Counted from the stretch's first letter, positions 51,871-64,000 are shown. The stretch is 64,000 nt of DNA from Gracilaria domingensis (GCA_022539475.1 VCMS01000101.1:101401-165400); one strand, 5' to 3'. The notes: generated from the letters alone by a model not told the origin. Translations and numbers: made by a program.

Positions 51871-52844
51871 TGTAGAGCAACGCATTTTGCGTGGTTATCA
51901 GGATGATGCGCCTCATATACTCAGGGGAGTGATACGAGGATGCACTCGAAGAGTTATGAGTTGGACCCAATTTTGGCGGTTACTTTTGGAATGGCTTTCC
52001 CACAGTTACCTGTAATCAGGGTTGCCATTGCTGGCCAATACCGCTAGGTGGACGCGTGTACTACACCACCGTGTGTGTGCATATTACGGGACAATAGGTA
52101 GTGCACCTGAGGTGCCTGACACTGGGCTAGCCACGTGTACGGACCCCTGCGGGTGTGCACCACGTGTACATAGTTAGTTTAGACCTACTTAGGTGAGCTC
52201 GACCTCGTCGTCGCGAGCACCTTTGTAAAGTCAACCCGAGCACTTCTAAGTGAACTCTTTGTCGAGTAGCGCTCTCCTGAGTGGACTCTACACGAGTGAG
52301 GCTCTGGCGCCAACCGCCTACGTGGGTTATCACTCTCGCGAGTATAGCCACGTCTGGTTACGGTGGTCCTACCCTCTCGGTACCTTTGAGGAACATCTGT
52401 CGTTGATGTCGGGACCTGAGGGTCGTACCGAGGAGGTATAAGACTAGATTACGAAGTGATCCGACTCTGTATAGAGTTTTGCCGTGTTTACGGAAACCCG
52501 TGCATTACCGTTGGAGGATCTCGCCCCGCTCCGGGCACAGTGCTGAGGAGGCCCTACCCGTCGCGTGTGGGTGTTGTTTGGTTGTTGTTTTCTGTTGCTT
52601 TCCCTCTCGGGACTACACCTGTCGTTGGTCGTGTTTCATCGTTGCCGATACCACCCCATCTCTGGAGTTTCTCATCGTTTCCTCACCACGTGGCCTAGCA
52701 CCTCTGTAGGTATAGCCAGTTGCCACTTCGGCCTTACAACCGAGTTACGGTGGTACAGAGGGCTCTGTCACTGGTCTGCCATCTCTCACGAGAGCGGACC
52801 TTCGGACAGTCTGGTGGGTTTCACTCTTCCGAGTTTGCCCCACA
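51871..52844 (+). repeat. 3' LTR of element 1
   Basis: 974 bp, TGTAGAGC...CCCCACA, followed by the AATTG duplication (52845-52849). It reads the same as the 5' LTR throughout. Confidence 0.95.
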
Positions 52845-52849
52845 AATTG

Positions 52850-54942
52850 TAGCCCTCGAAGCAAGGGCTTTGTATCACGCAAGTTGTGAGCCATATTCAT
52901 CTCATCTCATGCGGAGGAAACAGGGGCAATAAAATGATTGGCGCGGCGGCAGCAGTGTTCTAAATTCGGGCTGTGCGTTCCACCATTTCGGCATAAATAG
53001 GCTAATTGTGTACAATTTGTGGCTGCGACAGTATCACATTACTGGAATATCCATACAGTGACAACAGAGATGGTAACTCATGGCAACAACATTCCCCAAA
53101 GCTTTGCCCTTTTCCTGAAGGCACATGTTGGTAGGGTTGATTAGAAGACAATGATGAAGAGGCGTGACGATGATGTCTCTGACGTGCCCTGGGTACTGCA
53201 GGTAGTACGCCTGCATGGTAGTGGGTGACATCCTGTTGTCCCCTATGGTGATCCATGGCGTCGCAGTAGGTGGAGGGGCGATGCTCGCTTGGTAAAGTTG
53301 AAGGCTGCAGCATGAAGATAGCGAAGGTGTTGGTGAGAGGATGCTGTGTGCGATATTTGTGCTGCTGGAAGTAGCGTGAGGTGGAAAGCGGCAGGTAATG
53401 ACGGAGAAAGCGTGCGGGAGTAGCAAAAACGTGAGCGGAAATGAGTACTGTGCGGTTCTAGAGCCCATGAAGACGCTACTTTGGTTGTTTTGTGCGCTGG
53501 ATGGCGTGCAACGGTGGCGCCGGAAGGTTCAGAGTAATTTCGTGGTGCTTTGAACTCCAACAGGGTTTGATAAATACGCAGACGAAGCAAAAGCCTAGTC
53601 CTGCGTTTGCATTGTACTCAAACGCACAGCGCGCATTCCGCCTCCATTGCCAAACATTTGCACCTGACAAGAACTGCGGCCACAAATAACTCGCAAAGCT
53701 CCTCAGAAAACCTAGTTGGCCATTGCGTGAAAATTAGAAGCACAAAATTTAAATTTAGAGTCATTTAAAGATGTTCTCAAAATAAGAATTGTTGAATTCT
53801 ATAAAAGCTACTTCCTGGGCCGTATTTACGACTACTAATTTTGCTAAATTATGGACACTGACTGACTGCTCCGGCCAAACGAGTAGTCATTATCTTATTT
53901 ATTGAGTATTTTTTCGTCGTTCTGACTTCTAGATTTGGAGGTCTTATGACTATTTGACAAATGATTCGGCTGTTTCGTAGTCGAAAATACGCCCCTGGTT
54001 ACTTCTTCTATCGAATGATGCTTTAAAATAGTTCACCTTTTGTACACGTATTTATATCTAACGATATGTACGGATATATGTAAAACATTTCAATTATTAT
54101 TTTCTAAGAGGAGATTTATAGATTTACTTTGTTCAGCAAACCTGGTAGACATCCTTGTTCGTAATCAACTACGTATAAACTCTAATACTGACAATCGAGT
54201 CACTATTATTACATCTAACATTAATTTGCTAGCTTTTGCACTCGAACACAATGCAGAAGACATAAGAATGAAACAAAGTTTTTTTTCAAACAGTTCCTTG
54301 AACACTCTGACAGTTTCTTTGTAGCAAATGAAACATACAGTATGCATCTTAGAAAGCTTTTACCAAAAGAGAAAGAAAAATTCTCTTTTCATGAAAGGTA
54401 TAAGGTAACGTGTTGAATTTTCATATTTACAGCACTTGAGTTATATTCGTTTGAAGCGCTTATATAAAATATTGTCTTATACATGAAATTCTTAGCTTAA
54501 ATAGAACAGTTCTTGAATGAAGTCAGTAATTACGAAGTTGCTTGCTCTAAATTTTGTCGACCACTTAATCGTTCGAAAAAATACTAGTTTTACTAAACAG
54601 TTCTTCAGAAGTATGATGTAAAAATTTAAAAGTTTTAAGGAATGTTTGTGAGAATAGTCATGTGCCTCATTTCATACACCACGATTGCAGAAATAGTGCG
54701 CTGATGGTGTTACTTCTTCAACATATCCTCCACAATGTCCTCGGTGGAGAGACCCATCTCAGAAAAATCGTTTTTCCAAGACAGCTGATTCCTTGGCTAA
54801 AAGGAGAAATGAAAAGAAGATATGAATGTTACATGATTCTATTGAATTAGAACAGCTCTTCTGTGGTTTCCAAAATCACGGTAGCCAAGTACAAATACTT
54901 TACCTCTTTCCCAGTCTTTGCCTTTCTTACTAACAGCCTAAC
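52850..54942. other. Between elements; no supported gene
   Basis: Mid-GC flank to about 53,700 with overlapping minus-strand frames (53,034-53,468 and 53,243-53,590) that have no domain, then AT-rich DNA with short frames only. Confidence 0.35.
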
Positions 54943-55416
54943 CTATCGCATTGAAGAACATGACGAATTCCTCCTCCTATTTTTCTTATTTTTTACACAA
55001 CAGGAAATTGGATGATTTCCCCAGCGTTTGCGTGTGGCAATGAAGCGGACAGAAATCTGTCCTGCAGTAATTTCTGTGATAATATCCTTTTCCGCATAAG
55101 CTTCGTAAATTGCAATGCTCGATCTTGCAATCATATCGGCAGCGATTAGAATATTGGTAATGCGCATTTGCATCATCAATTGACCAGAAAGAACTTCCGG
55201 AACTTTCTCACCCCGAACCAAATTGTATAGTGCGACAGTTAATCCAGTCAAAGTTGACGTTAGGAACGTGGCATGCAATCCTAGTCTCTTTCTTTCATCT
55301 CCGTGTTCAAGGAAAATTCTTTTGTGGTACCATGAGGAAAAACGAAATTGACGGTCGTCCAGTCGTAAAAAAGCTGTCTTGGGACGAAGACATACTTCAT
55401 TAGAAATAGAGGCCAT
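54943..55416 (-). CDS. Hypothetical protein
   Basis: 157 residues from the ATG at 55,416 (MASISNEVCLRPK). The middle is predicted mostly helical with regular hydrophobic residues (FLTSTLTGLTVALYNL, MQMRITNILIAADMIARSS), and the C-terminus is basic (CCVKNKKNRRR). The frame is long for this AT-rich context and amino-acid composition looks natural. No family recognised. It could also be an exon of a larger gene, since the frame continues a little upstream without an ATG. Stop is TAG. Confidence 0.45.
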   Translation of the reverse strand: MASISNEVCLRPKTAFLRLDDRQFRFSSWYHKRIFLEHGDERKRLGLHATFLTSTLTGLTVALYNLVRGEKVPEVLSGQLMMQMRITNILIAADMIARSSIAIYEAYAEKDIITEITAGQISVRFIATRKRWGNHPISCCVKNKKNRRRNSSCSSMR

Positions 55417-55736
55417 GGCCGGGTCTAAAACCTTTACGGAAGCGGGGATATCCAAAAGTAAGTTTTTCTACTGCAAGCTACTGATTCTCTTTGGACCTTC
55501 CGTAGCAGTCCCCAGGCAACACGTATACGAATATTTCATTGTCCCACTTGTGGAGCAACGGCCTTCCGCTATCGGATGCGTCATGCCGCTCATAATGAGA
55601 TGGTACCGATGGTCGGTGACCTGGCGAAGTTATGAAAACTCCCTTTAATTTTGGGCATTTTTTGGAGGGTTTTAACACAGCCTTGATAGGTGAATCCTCT
55701 GTAGGAAGTGTATAGTAAGTGGAACAGTTGGCCACG

Positions 55737-56565
55737 TGTAGAAGTTGGCCTTCAGATAATTGTGCCACACCCGCTGGGAATTACTCCACCCCCTGACAGT
55801 CGGTTGCTCACGTGTAGAACCCTCGCGAGGTGTGCACCGTAGACCTAGTAGTAGTATATATGCTCGGGTGATCTCACCCTTGAGCCTCCAAGTAAATGGA
55901 CAACTGAATCTACACTCAAGTCGAATCCTGTTCAGGATCGGGCTATAGTAGCTTGCTGCCTACGTAGGTCTACGACTCCATCAGGAGAGTAACCACGACT
56001 GGTATCGGCGCTACTACCCCTCAGGGTCACTAAGGAAGCACTTGTCTCGCCATCTTTGGATCTTTGATTGTCTTTACCGCTGTCTCGGTTGTCTCTTGTT
56101 GTTCCTTGTTTTGTTATTGTTGTTGATTCTTGTTGTTGTCACTCTGTTGAGTCTCGTTGTTTACACTTGTTCACCTGGTTCAGGTATCGCTTCCGCTCCA
56201 GTATTGGGTTTACTTTTGGCGCCTTTGAGTGCGTCGCTCCGCTGTGGGACCTGTTCCCGCCGGTTGGCACGGTCTGTGGCTCCGCTCCAGTGGTTTCTAC
56301 CGTGAGTTTTCCCCCGTTTACACGGTCCCCTTTTCTTTCCCTTTGTTCAGGTTCGGGTCACACTCCATCTCTGGATCTGCACCGTTCTTTGCATCCCACC
56401 TCTGTAGATATAGCCAGTCACCGTCCCCGGTCTTATACCCGGCTTGTCACCCGACTCGAGTACGGACAGAGGGTTCTATCGCTAAGTCTATCCCTCACAG
56501 AGAGTAGGACTCGGACATCCTAGTGCAGATTCCCCATAGCGTTTATCGCAGGGTTTTGCTCTACA
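55737..56565 (+). repeat. 5' LTR of element 2
   Basis: 829 bp from TGTAGAAG to GCTCTACA; the ends form a 6-bp inverted repeat (TGTAGA/TCTACA). The first 120 bp match the other Gypsy LTRs of the window (CCCCTGACAGT, hairpin, GGTGTGCACC). TATATATG at about 55,855-55,862 is a possible TATA box. The PBS-like TTCTCCCGAC follows at 56,571. Confidence 0.8.
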
Positions 56566-56777
56566 TTTTGTTCTCCCGACTTAGAACGGTACAGGACCAT
56601 AACTGAATTGTTGTGTCCATTGGAATCTGGACACTTGGAATCCTTTTTTCGGAAGATTGACATTTATAGCCCCTTTCTGCGGGTTGTGATTAGATTTCTC
56701 CCATCCACTTTTCGGTAGTTCGGAAGTCTCGTGATTTCTCACAAAATTATCCCAGAGTCCAGTTGGCTACCTGCGGT

Positions 56778-58889
56778 ATGCCGCGCCAGGCTCGGTCCTT
56801 GAAAGGAAGATCGGTTACGTCGAACGCCCCTGCTCGTTCGGGTGGTGCGCGTTCAAGGACATCGGTCCCCGAACCGGGAAGTAATCGTGAAAACTCCGAG
56901 AACCCGGACGCGCCAATTGATGGACAGGAGGCTGTAGAATTTCCTTCGCAGGTTGCACCGCAACCAGAGGAGGAAGATCCAGTCGTGTAAATACCCTCAA
57001 CCGCACCGTCGGAAAAGCTTGGCTCTCAGGAGTACAGTAACCTGGGCACCCGCCTTAGCATCGCTAATGCAGCCCACGTATCCCTCATCGAGTCAGTCGA
57101 GGAGCTCCGTCGACAGGTCTATAAACTCCTGGATAAGGATGTCTCGGGAGAAGTTCGTACCCTGAGACAGGAGATGAATTCCGTAATGGAGTGCTTTAGT
57201 TCCCCAAGGGCATATGTAGAGGACTCTCGCCTCGAAAGACAGGAAACTTGAACCGCCTTGGAGCGAATCCATGTACGTTTGGATACCCTTGAGGCTACCA
57301 TTAAGATGGATGAGGACACAGAAGCCGCCGAGCGGAATCCTTCGGAGGCCGAAAGTTCCATTCATCGATCTAGTAAGAGAAGCCGTCGTAAGTCCATGAA
57401 GGAATCTCGTAATTATTCGGATGTGTCTGACTCCGACTCCGGAAGTAGTTCGGACAGTTTGTCATCGTCGCCATCCTCCGATTCTTCGGATGATAGCGGC
57501 CGCCGGCGTTCCCGTTCGTCAAAGTCACGGTCTAAAGCTACCCTTACCTCTCAAAGGGCTATCCGCACTTGGAAGGAGAGAAAGAAGCACCATGGATTGA
57601 AGGAGTTGAAGCCATCCAATCCGCTATATCGGAAGTTGCTTTCATATCGATATTATCGACTTCAGAATACCTCCAAAGTTCGGACCTCGAGAGGAACTGG
57701 AAAGGTTAGGGATTTTATCCGAAGGCCCGGCGTTACTCTAAACAAGAGAGAGTTTACAGGAGAAGACCCCATTCTGGTTCTGGATTTCCTCACAAGGTTC
57801 GTGCAAGGAGCCGATATACTCCGAATGAGTGAGGGACAGGCGTATGTAGGCCTCCCGTATTGCCTCAAAGGTCTGGCAGAAGATCAATTCAATTCCGTCC
57901 GCGGATCATCGAGAGCCTCGGAAGGAGGAGTGACGTGTTGGCCCGAAGCGGTACACTACCTCTTACGGTCATACGCTACTGGTCACGCCATTCAAAAGGC
58001 TACTTCAGCCCTGAGGGATGCAAAACAACGTCCGGGAGAAACAGAAACCGCTTATTCAACGCGCCTGAATAAGGCTTTCCAACGCTGTCGAAATGTTCAT
58101 CCGTCTGCAGAGAGATGTTCCATGTTTGTGGATGGGTTGGATCCCCAAATACGGGCACTGGTAGCCCGATATCGGGAGGATAGTAGAAAGAAGACCTACC
58201 TTGAATTGGTACAATATGCCCAAGCCAATGGCGAAACGCTGCGAGCTCGGCGTTCCTCTAGATCAACGTCTCGTATAGTACTATTCGCTGAGGAATCTGA
58301 GTACTCATCCGCACAATAAGATGAGAACGACTCCAATTTGGATCAGGACAACATCAAACTTCTGGGTAGCAACCCCGACTCAGTGGGTACTTCGGAATTA
58401 CCGTCCACGTCAGCTCCGTCATCGGAGACTGATCCTGCATTTTATGCACAAGAACAGCGGGTTCTCGCAGCACCTATCCCTTATGGAGGTCGTTAGATGC
58501 GATTCAGCGGCCCAGGATGGAGGGAAAACACCCCGCAGGGTCGTGTGGATAGAGGTCCGCAAGACCAATCAACCTCAGTCATCTGCTACGAGTGTTACCA
58601 ATTTAGGCATATCTCGACGCAGTGTACACTCCCAGCACGGGAAAGGTTGAGAATTATCGCTCAGTTCGAGTCCCTCTCGCCAGAGAATCAAGCTCGTGTG
58701 CCGACAACTTCCTATGAAGGCGCGAAGCACGCGATGGCTGTCCACTTGAGTGGTGGATCAAATGTTGGTCAGGCCGCCCGCACGGCAGCCCAGAACATGG
58801 TAGGAAAATTCGAACCCGCGAACGGTCATCACCACGATGCCCAGGATGGAAACCGCTGCAAACAGGTGGGCCCTGCTCCGAAAAACTAA
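56778..58889 (+). pseudogene. gag: gag of element 2 (four in-frame stops)
   Basis: Same frame throughout from MPRQARSLKGR to the final TAA at 58,887-58,889. Internal stops: TAA 56,988, TGA 57,248, TAA 58,317, TAG 58,494. It retains the Ser/Asp/Arg tract (about 57,415-57,535), the capsid-like core (RFVQGADILRMSEGQAYVGL) and a CCHC knuckle, CYECYQFRHISTQC, in which the usual Gly before His is Arg. Absence of indels allows it to fix the correct frame of element 1 gag. Confidence 0.85.
58880..58889 (+). promoter_or_regulatory. Putative -1 frameshift site of element 2
   Basis: GAAAAAC followed by TAA; pol resumes in the -1 frame (58,890 onward, VGGASSKPKLKTPEAP). Conserved with element 1. Confidence 0.55.
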
Positions 58890-61800
58890 ACTTCGGAGTC
58901 TTCCCTGTGGGAGGGGCGTCTTCTAAGCCAAAGTTGAAGACGCCCGAGGCGCCTCTGCTTCACTCCCTGGCTGTTAGAATCCTGAGAAGGAAGATGGCTG
59001 CCACAGACGTGGATTCAGAACACTGTGGTGTTCTTCGTTGCCCGTGGGTACGGTCCCAAAATCTCCGTGCGCCGGATAGAATCCTGGTAATGGCCAAGAG
59101 GAACTACAAGCTATATGCTGACCTTGGCCTGTCCACCCAATTCATGGTTAGGCAACTAGCTGTCCTAGACACAGAAACTGCTCCTAACTTGATCAACAAG
59201 AAGTTAATTCCGCCCTCTCTTCGGGAACCATCCGTTTCGGCCCTGCTTACACCTCGCCGACGCGAACAATAATCCGTTAAAAACGGCTGGTTACATTACA
59301 CTCCTTGTACGATTAGGAACTTGTTTGGTACAACTTGACTTTGTCGTCTGCGACTCATTGGCTGCCCCGATTATCTTCGGTTGTGATTTCTGCGACCGCT
59401 TCGTGGAAGCTATCCGCAGGCGGAAACGCCAAGTGGAAATGGAAGACGGATCAGTCCTGCCGATTGTTCGGAAACCGCTGCGAGCCGCAACGCGGAAACA
59501 CGTGCCGCTACCAGCCGCCGCAGCAAGCTTCCAACGATGGCATGGTGTCTACCTAACTACACGTCTCGAAATCCGTGCAGCTGCCACCAGGTGGGCACAG
59601 GTCCCAGGTATGCGCGCTCGCGGAGTCGTTGACCACCACACAGGAGCAATTGGGCGCCCTCCAAGCGAGCCGAGGTGTACTAGCTCTTTGCCGGCTCTAG
59701 AGTTTGCAAGTCTAGCCGGTTACAGAATCGCTCTTGCGAATGTAGTGATAAGACTTGTATACCACCTCAGACATCAACCCTTCAAGGTTATGGTCTCCAA
59801 CTTTTGCGAACGTCCACCCAGTGGCTGGTAAAGACCAAGTGCGATTCAGCTACAGTTCTGCCGACACACCGCGGACATCGCGAGCGTCGTCGACCAACGA
59901 CCTCCTCTATTGCACAAAGGCTCTCTCGGACTCTCCGTCATACCATAGAGGAGAGGGCAGGCGGAGAGCGCTGAATCGCAACCCTGTCAGTGAAGCACGT
60001 GGAGACGGGCAATGAAACCCAAAAGTGGAAATTAGTGAGATCAAAAGAAACGACCACATTTCCGAAACCTTTGGGTTATGTAGTATAGCCGCGCGCTGTA
60101 CCGCCATAGGGGCCGGCAAGCGATTTGAAGGATACCTAGTTTGAGGAATTGATAAACAAGAGAATCTATTGGAGCCAGCAGCGTGTACCAGAAATCCCAG
60201 TTCGGCGAGACACGTTACGTGAGATGTTGCCGTGAATTCACTCCCATGTGGGCAGCGGCAACCAGGCCGTAAGAGTGAACGCACCTTGGGGTTGTGTTAG
60301 GGGCTAACTGGGTAGCCAACACTGTTATCGACTGCTTCCGAATACTCGGCCCTATCCGCGCAACACCCCTATCGACCGACTGAAAGCTCGGGAACGGAGA
60401 GAAATCTCTACAGTTCAGACAGAGGATGTTGCAGGGAGCTAGGCAGTTATCGAGCGGGCTGACTTCAATCCCGCCCGGTTGAGGACCGTCCTCTCCCAGT
60501 GCCTTAGTTCCGAATCCGGCTACCGCGATCCTTGCGCGCGAGATTTATGCTATCGAGTACCCCGAAAAAGCTTGAACGCCGGTACAGTGAAAGCATATAT
60601 ATCCGCATACCTCGGAATGGACGAATATATCAACTCTCTGGGCCGAGGACCGCGAGAACGCACAGTTGCTTTACCTACCCTTCTATTGCTAACTGGGATA
60701 TTTGGAAGGTCCCCAGTCAGTAAGAAAAGGACCGGTACAGGACACTTTCGTCTGCCACTCTCAAGGCCTTACCGTTTCTGGAGGAATGCCCTTCGGGGCT
60801 TTATTAACTAATGCCCCGACTACCTTTTCCAGCGTGCAGGTGCTCTTTGCAATATCCTTGTTGGCACTGATTTAAGTGGACCACATGTTTTTGGTGTATC
60901 TGGACGATATCGTTCGTTTTTTCCCAAAATCTGGACGATCATCTAGCCCATGTGCGGAATGTCAATGAGAGTATCTGCGTGGGCATCGACCCAAGTGAAC
61001 ATCACCTGAACACTCAGAGGAGGGAAAAGTTGCGAGTCTCTCTCTCACCCTAAAATCAAATTAAGTATCTGAGAGCGAGCCTTCGGGCACATCATCCTGT
61101 TCCGGAAAACTTCTCGCCAGTCGATAAAACGGGTCAAATCTCTTGAAAAAGCCTAACCGCCACGCAAAGGACTCAATAACGGTGACATTGCGACCTTCTT
61201 TTTGGAATGTGCTGTAACGGCGTGACACCAGGACGTTTCTTTGCCGAACTTCGCGGAAATTGCTTTCACCATTGAAAAGCTCCTTACTAATTGGAAAGAC
61301 TTCGCTTTGAACTGAGACCCCTTTGGCAGGTGCACGAGGCATCACACCTTTTTACCGGCACTTGTTGACGCCATAACGTCACGCGCAATTTTGGCTCTCC
61401 CCAAACCTGCTGTTACCCTATTGAGGTCAGATACCGAACGCTGCGCTCTCCGACGGTGGGCTCTGCTTTGTGTCTTCAAACGGACGAAACGGGAAACGAC
61501 ACCCTATTGGGTACTGTCGACGATTCGCACACTAACTGTCCGTACGAACGGTAGTTAATCGTGGGCGTTGTCCGAGAAGGGAATGTCTTGCCGTGGTCTG
61601 ACGGGCGAGTTGTCGTAATGCACAGACCATATTTGGATGCGGAACTTACTTTAGAGTTGCGTACAATGACCACAGAGGTACCCTACCCTTGGTGGTGAAC
61701 TCAATGAGAGAAATTCAACGAAAACACATCTGGACCGCTTGATGCCGGTTCGGAGACTCCGATATGTCGGGAATTTGATTTTCGAAGTCGTGTTTACAGC

Positions 61801-63900
61801 AAGGGCCTCTCAACTCTACAGGCAGACGCATCTATCTCCTCTTGGCGCGCAAACAGCAGCGCATGAAGCCGCGAAGCCTGACTGAGGACGCTGAATGTTA
61901 TATACCTCCCAATGACTTTATAAGAGATAAATTTTATGCGTTGTTTGACAAACTCGCATTGGGTCGGAGTATAGTACTGAAATCCTGTGATGTTACAGTG
62001 TTGTAGACACATTCTCGCCACACGAGCCGCTTGAAACCGTACGGGCGTTGCCTGGGTCACTTTTTACATCCCATCCTTGCTAACAGAGAAGGATGATACA
62101 GGGGACACAGAAGACGAATCCTTTCTGTCACCTAGGGGACGAAGCGCGCGTCTGAACGGTGGATATTCACTTACCTGATATATCAGGGTGAACGGATCAA
62201 CGGCCTCACTCAGTAAGGAAAGTGGTTGGTCAGACGAACCCACCAAATAGTGGTTGCCGCACTACTTTGCAGAGTTCGAGTTCTTCTCCTCTCTCACTAC
62301 GTGAAGTTAGAGCCCACCCGGGAGGAAGCAAAGTGTAATCTCACATTGAGAAAGGATTTTCCACTGGCCGGCAATGGCATGTTGAATATTATGCATGGTG
62401 CGCCGATCCTGTCGAGGGAATGTGCTAAAGAACGACATCAAATTGCAGAAGCAATCCAAGAAGTGTTGAAAGCGTCTTTCCCGCAAGACTTGCCGCATCC
62501 AGTCCTGTCACCCATTACATTTGTCTAGGCGAAATTGGACCATTTAACTTGCCCTTCGCAAAGAGTGAAGAGTCTACAAAATAATCCACACCCTTCTATT
62601 AACCACCTGGGTACACAATGTACCACACAATTTCGCTCTAGTCTTCAAGCTCGTACGTTCGGACTGTGTGCAGCGCTTCTCGCGCGCCCACATTAAGCGG
62701 CCTCCCAAAAAACTGCACTTCACCGCTCCGTGGCCAGGGTCGTAGTGTACCCACGTGAGGTCTTTTGTCTATGGACTTACGCCGTTAGCACTTATTCTTC
62801 GACAACGTGCTGAACCTTTAACGTCAAGTTCTGTTCTCCCTAAGACGTTTGTTTGTGTCGCATCCTGGATATTAGGATATCTGTTTAGAACGACCGTATC
62901 ATCCGCCATAACTAATGGTCAAGCAGCAGAGATTTAACCAAACTATTCTTTGGATGCACTTAGAGCATCCTACGATGCGGAACACCCCAAGACTTAAGAG
63001 CTTTATACCAACTGTGACGCAATCACATATGCGGCATATAAGACCCAAGATGCACTCGAGGTCAACGCTCTTTTCCCCTTCTCGGGCTTTGAGTCATGAT
63101 CAATTGAGATTGGACCAGACCTCTACCCTCTTGCTATTGACAGCTAAAGTCCGGGAACTATGGTACGAATACTCAGACACGGAGAGTTACATCGCCTCGG
63201 CGCGAGAAAGAAATCGGTTAACCTACTGATGTTGCCTATTCTAAACGCCTCTTACTATAGAATGAAGGCCTTCAACTCGCTACAAGCGCAGATTTTGATT
63301 GCCGATATTCGGGTAGTGTCGCCATGACGCAAACTGCTGAATCGCACTGAATGATGCTGGGAGTACGTGTATCCATCAGGGAAGACGTATATTAATCTAG
63401 AGAAGGGGGAAGCTAGTAAAAAACTCACCGACCATGGCATTAGCTCTTTCCGATGCTAGTGGGCCACCTATCGTGGTAGTATCCGTACAGAAAGACCGGA
63501 CCGTCTCGTGCTCGGATATAGATAATGCAGCACGATTGAGCGGTGTTATCGCGGTAGATCGCTTTATCGAGGCCCCAAAGCTCTCCCTCATATCTCACGG
63601 AACCAGTTATCGCAATGGACGCTCGAGGATGCCTGTATACAATGCTTTCATATTGTGCCGCAACTCAAAGAGAAAAACTACCCGACTACAATTCAGGGGT
63701 GCTTACTTGCGACGTCCCATTACCACTCTGGGTATTTCGCAGGGACCCACCCGGCCAACGCGCAAGTGACGAATCTACGAGAGCGTCATATTGCTGATTT
63801 TATCCTAACCATAACAAGGCTGCGCCCCAAGGCAACTAACCGCCTACTACCACACGCGGTCTCACGTCACACCCTACACCTCTACTCAGTCGAATAAGGT
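58890..63900 (+). pseudogene. pol: pol of element 2, heavily decayed
   Basis: Protease frame (58,907-59,272, then 59,325 onward) keeps FMVRQLAVLDTETAPNLI, in which the active-site DTG has become DTE, and VVCDSLAAPIIFGCDFCDRF-type sequence in another frame. RT pieces appear at about 60,470-60,650 (EYINSLG) and 60,868-60,912 (FKWTTC, VYLDDIV). RNase H traces lie at about 61,345-61,530. Integrase pieces are the zinc region (62,226-62,528: SHYVKLEP, LTLRKDF, RECAKE), a core trace at 62,755-62,960 and the GPY region at about 63,434-63,620. Dozens of indels and stops separate these. Not functional. Confidence 0.8.
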
Positions 63901-64000
63901 TCACCGGCCACGTTATCGACGTGCGGTATTGGCGCCAAGTTGTGGAAGGCTGGCTATAGCCACCGGAAGGAGAAGGCGGACAGTGTAAATCGCGCTCCTG

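Larger units (their letters stand above)
40894..52844 (+). mobile_element. Ty3/Gypsy chromovirus-type LTR retrotransposon (element 1)
   Basis: 11,951 bp between perfect AATTG duplications (40889-40893 and 52845-52849). Order: 5' LTR, PBS, gag, protease, reverse transcriptase, RNase H, integrase with GPY module, a separate chromodomain ORF, a long antisense ORF, polypurine tract, 3' LTR. Protease-RT-RNase H-integrase order defines Ty3/Gypsy, and the chromodomain points to the chromovirus branch. The two 974-bp LTRs read identically by eye, so insertion is recent. The coding part nevertheless contains one frameshift and several nonsense codons, so this copy could not make full-length proteins under ordinary decoding. 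Confidence 0.95.
55737..64000 (+). mobile_element. Decayed Ty3/Gypsy relative of element 1 (element 2), runs off the window
   Basis: 5' LTR, PBS, gag, protease, RT, RNase H and integrase follow in the same order and orientation as element 1, with clear protein similarity but many frameshifts and stops. No 3' LTR, polypurine tract or chromodomain is seen before the window ends. Confidence 0.9.

Noticed and set aside
41588-52852. Identical 60-125-codon frames in both LTRs
   Set aside because: Identity follows from the LTRs being copies of each other; no coding features.
53034-53590. Minus-strand frames of 144 and 115 codons
   Set aside because: Overlapping in different phases, low-complexity Ser/Pro/His composition, no recognisable family.
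1-64000. CRISPR arrays, bacterial operons, phage or plasmid features
   Set aside because: No regularly spaced repeats of that type and no prokaryotic gene organisation; spliced eukaryotic genes and LTR elements rule this out.

Overview
The window looks like nuclear DNA of an intron-poor, transposon-rich eukaryote. The evidence is: spliced genes with GT-AG introns of about 92-117 bp, a canonical cytosolic cyclophilin with one small intron, secreted and membrane proteins with eukaryotic signal peptides, and Ty3/Gypsy and Ty1/Copia retroelements. The mix of compact, very GC-rich, mostly single-exon genes with AT-richer transposon-filled DNA fits a red alga (a florideophyte such as Chondrus or a relative) best. 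This is inference; nothing in the window proves the species.

Region 1 (1-15.4 kb) is the gene-bearing, largely GC-rich part. It holds a secreted Cys-repeat/Ser-Pro-repeat matrix-like protein (minus), two tandem paralogous two-hydrophobic-region membrane proteins (plus), a tail-anchored ankyrin protein (plus), a secreted coiled-coil/Cys-rich protein (plus), a cyclophilin A-type prolyl isomerase with one intron (plus), and a secreted Cys-rich protein (minus). Composition changes abruptly inside two genes, near 7.74 kb and 12.3 kb, and again at about 15.4 kb.

Region 2 (15.4-40.9 kb) is AT-richer and is a graveyard of mobile DNA: Gypsy-type LTR relics, two copies of a short LTR-like repeat, several 250-320 bp dispersed repeats, a TIR/MITE family, a foldback element, a Copia pol remnant split by a solo LTR with a perfect 5-bp duplication, a second solo LTR with its own perfect duplication, and an antisense Gypsy protease fragment. 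Few genes survive. The clearest is a four-finger C2H2 protein reconstructed from four exons, with a possible divergent spliced gene 81 bp away. A long minus-strand frame broken only by TGA codons lies at 37.9-39.4 kb.

Region 3 (40,894-52,844) is an 11.95-kb chromovirus-type Ty3/Gypsy element. It has two 974-bp LTRs that look identical, a perfect AATTG target duplication, PBS, gag with zinc knuckle, protease, RT, RNase H, a DD35E integrase with GPY module, a separate downstream chromodomain ORF, and a long open frame on the antisense strand before the 3' LTR. The 3' polypurine tract 14-mer occurs twice more inside the element. Despite the young LTRs, gag and pol carry a 1-bp frameshift and several in-frame stops.

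Region 4 (52.8-64 kb) has one hypothetical minus-strand ORF and a second, much more decayed relative of the same element (from 55,737), which runs off the end of the window. Comparing the two copies shows which breaks are recent and reveals a shared gag-pol frameshift site.
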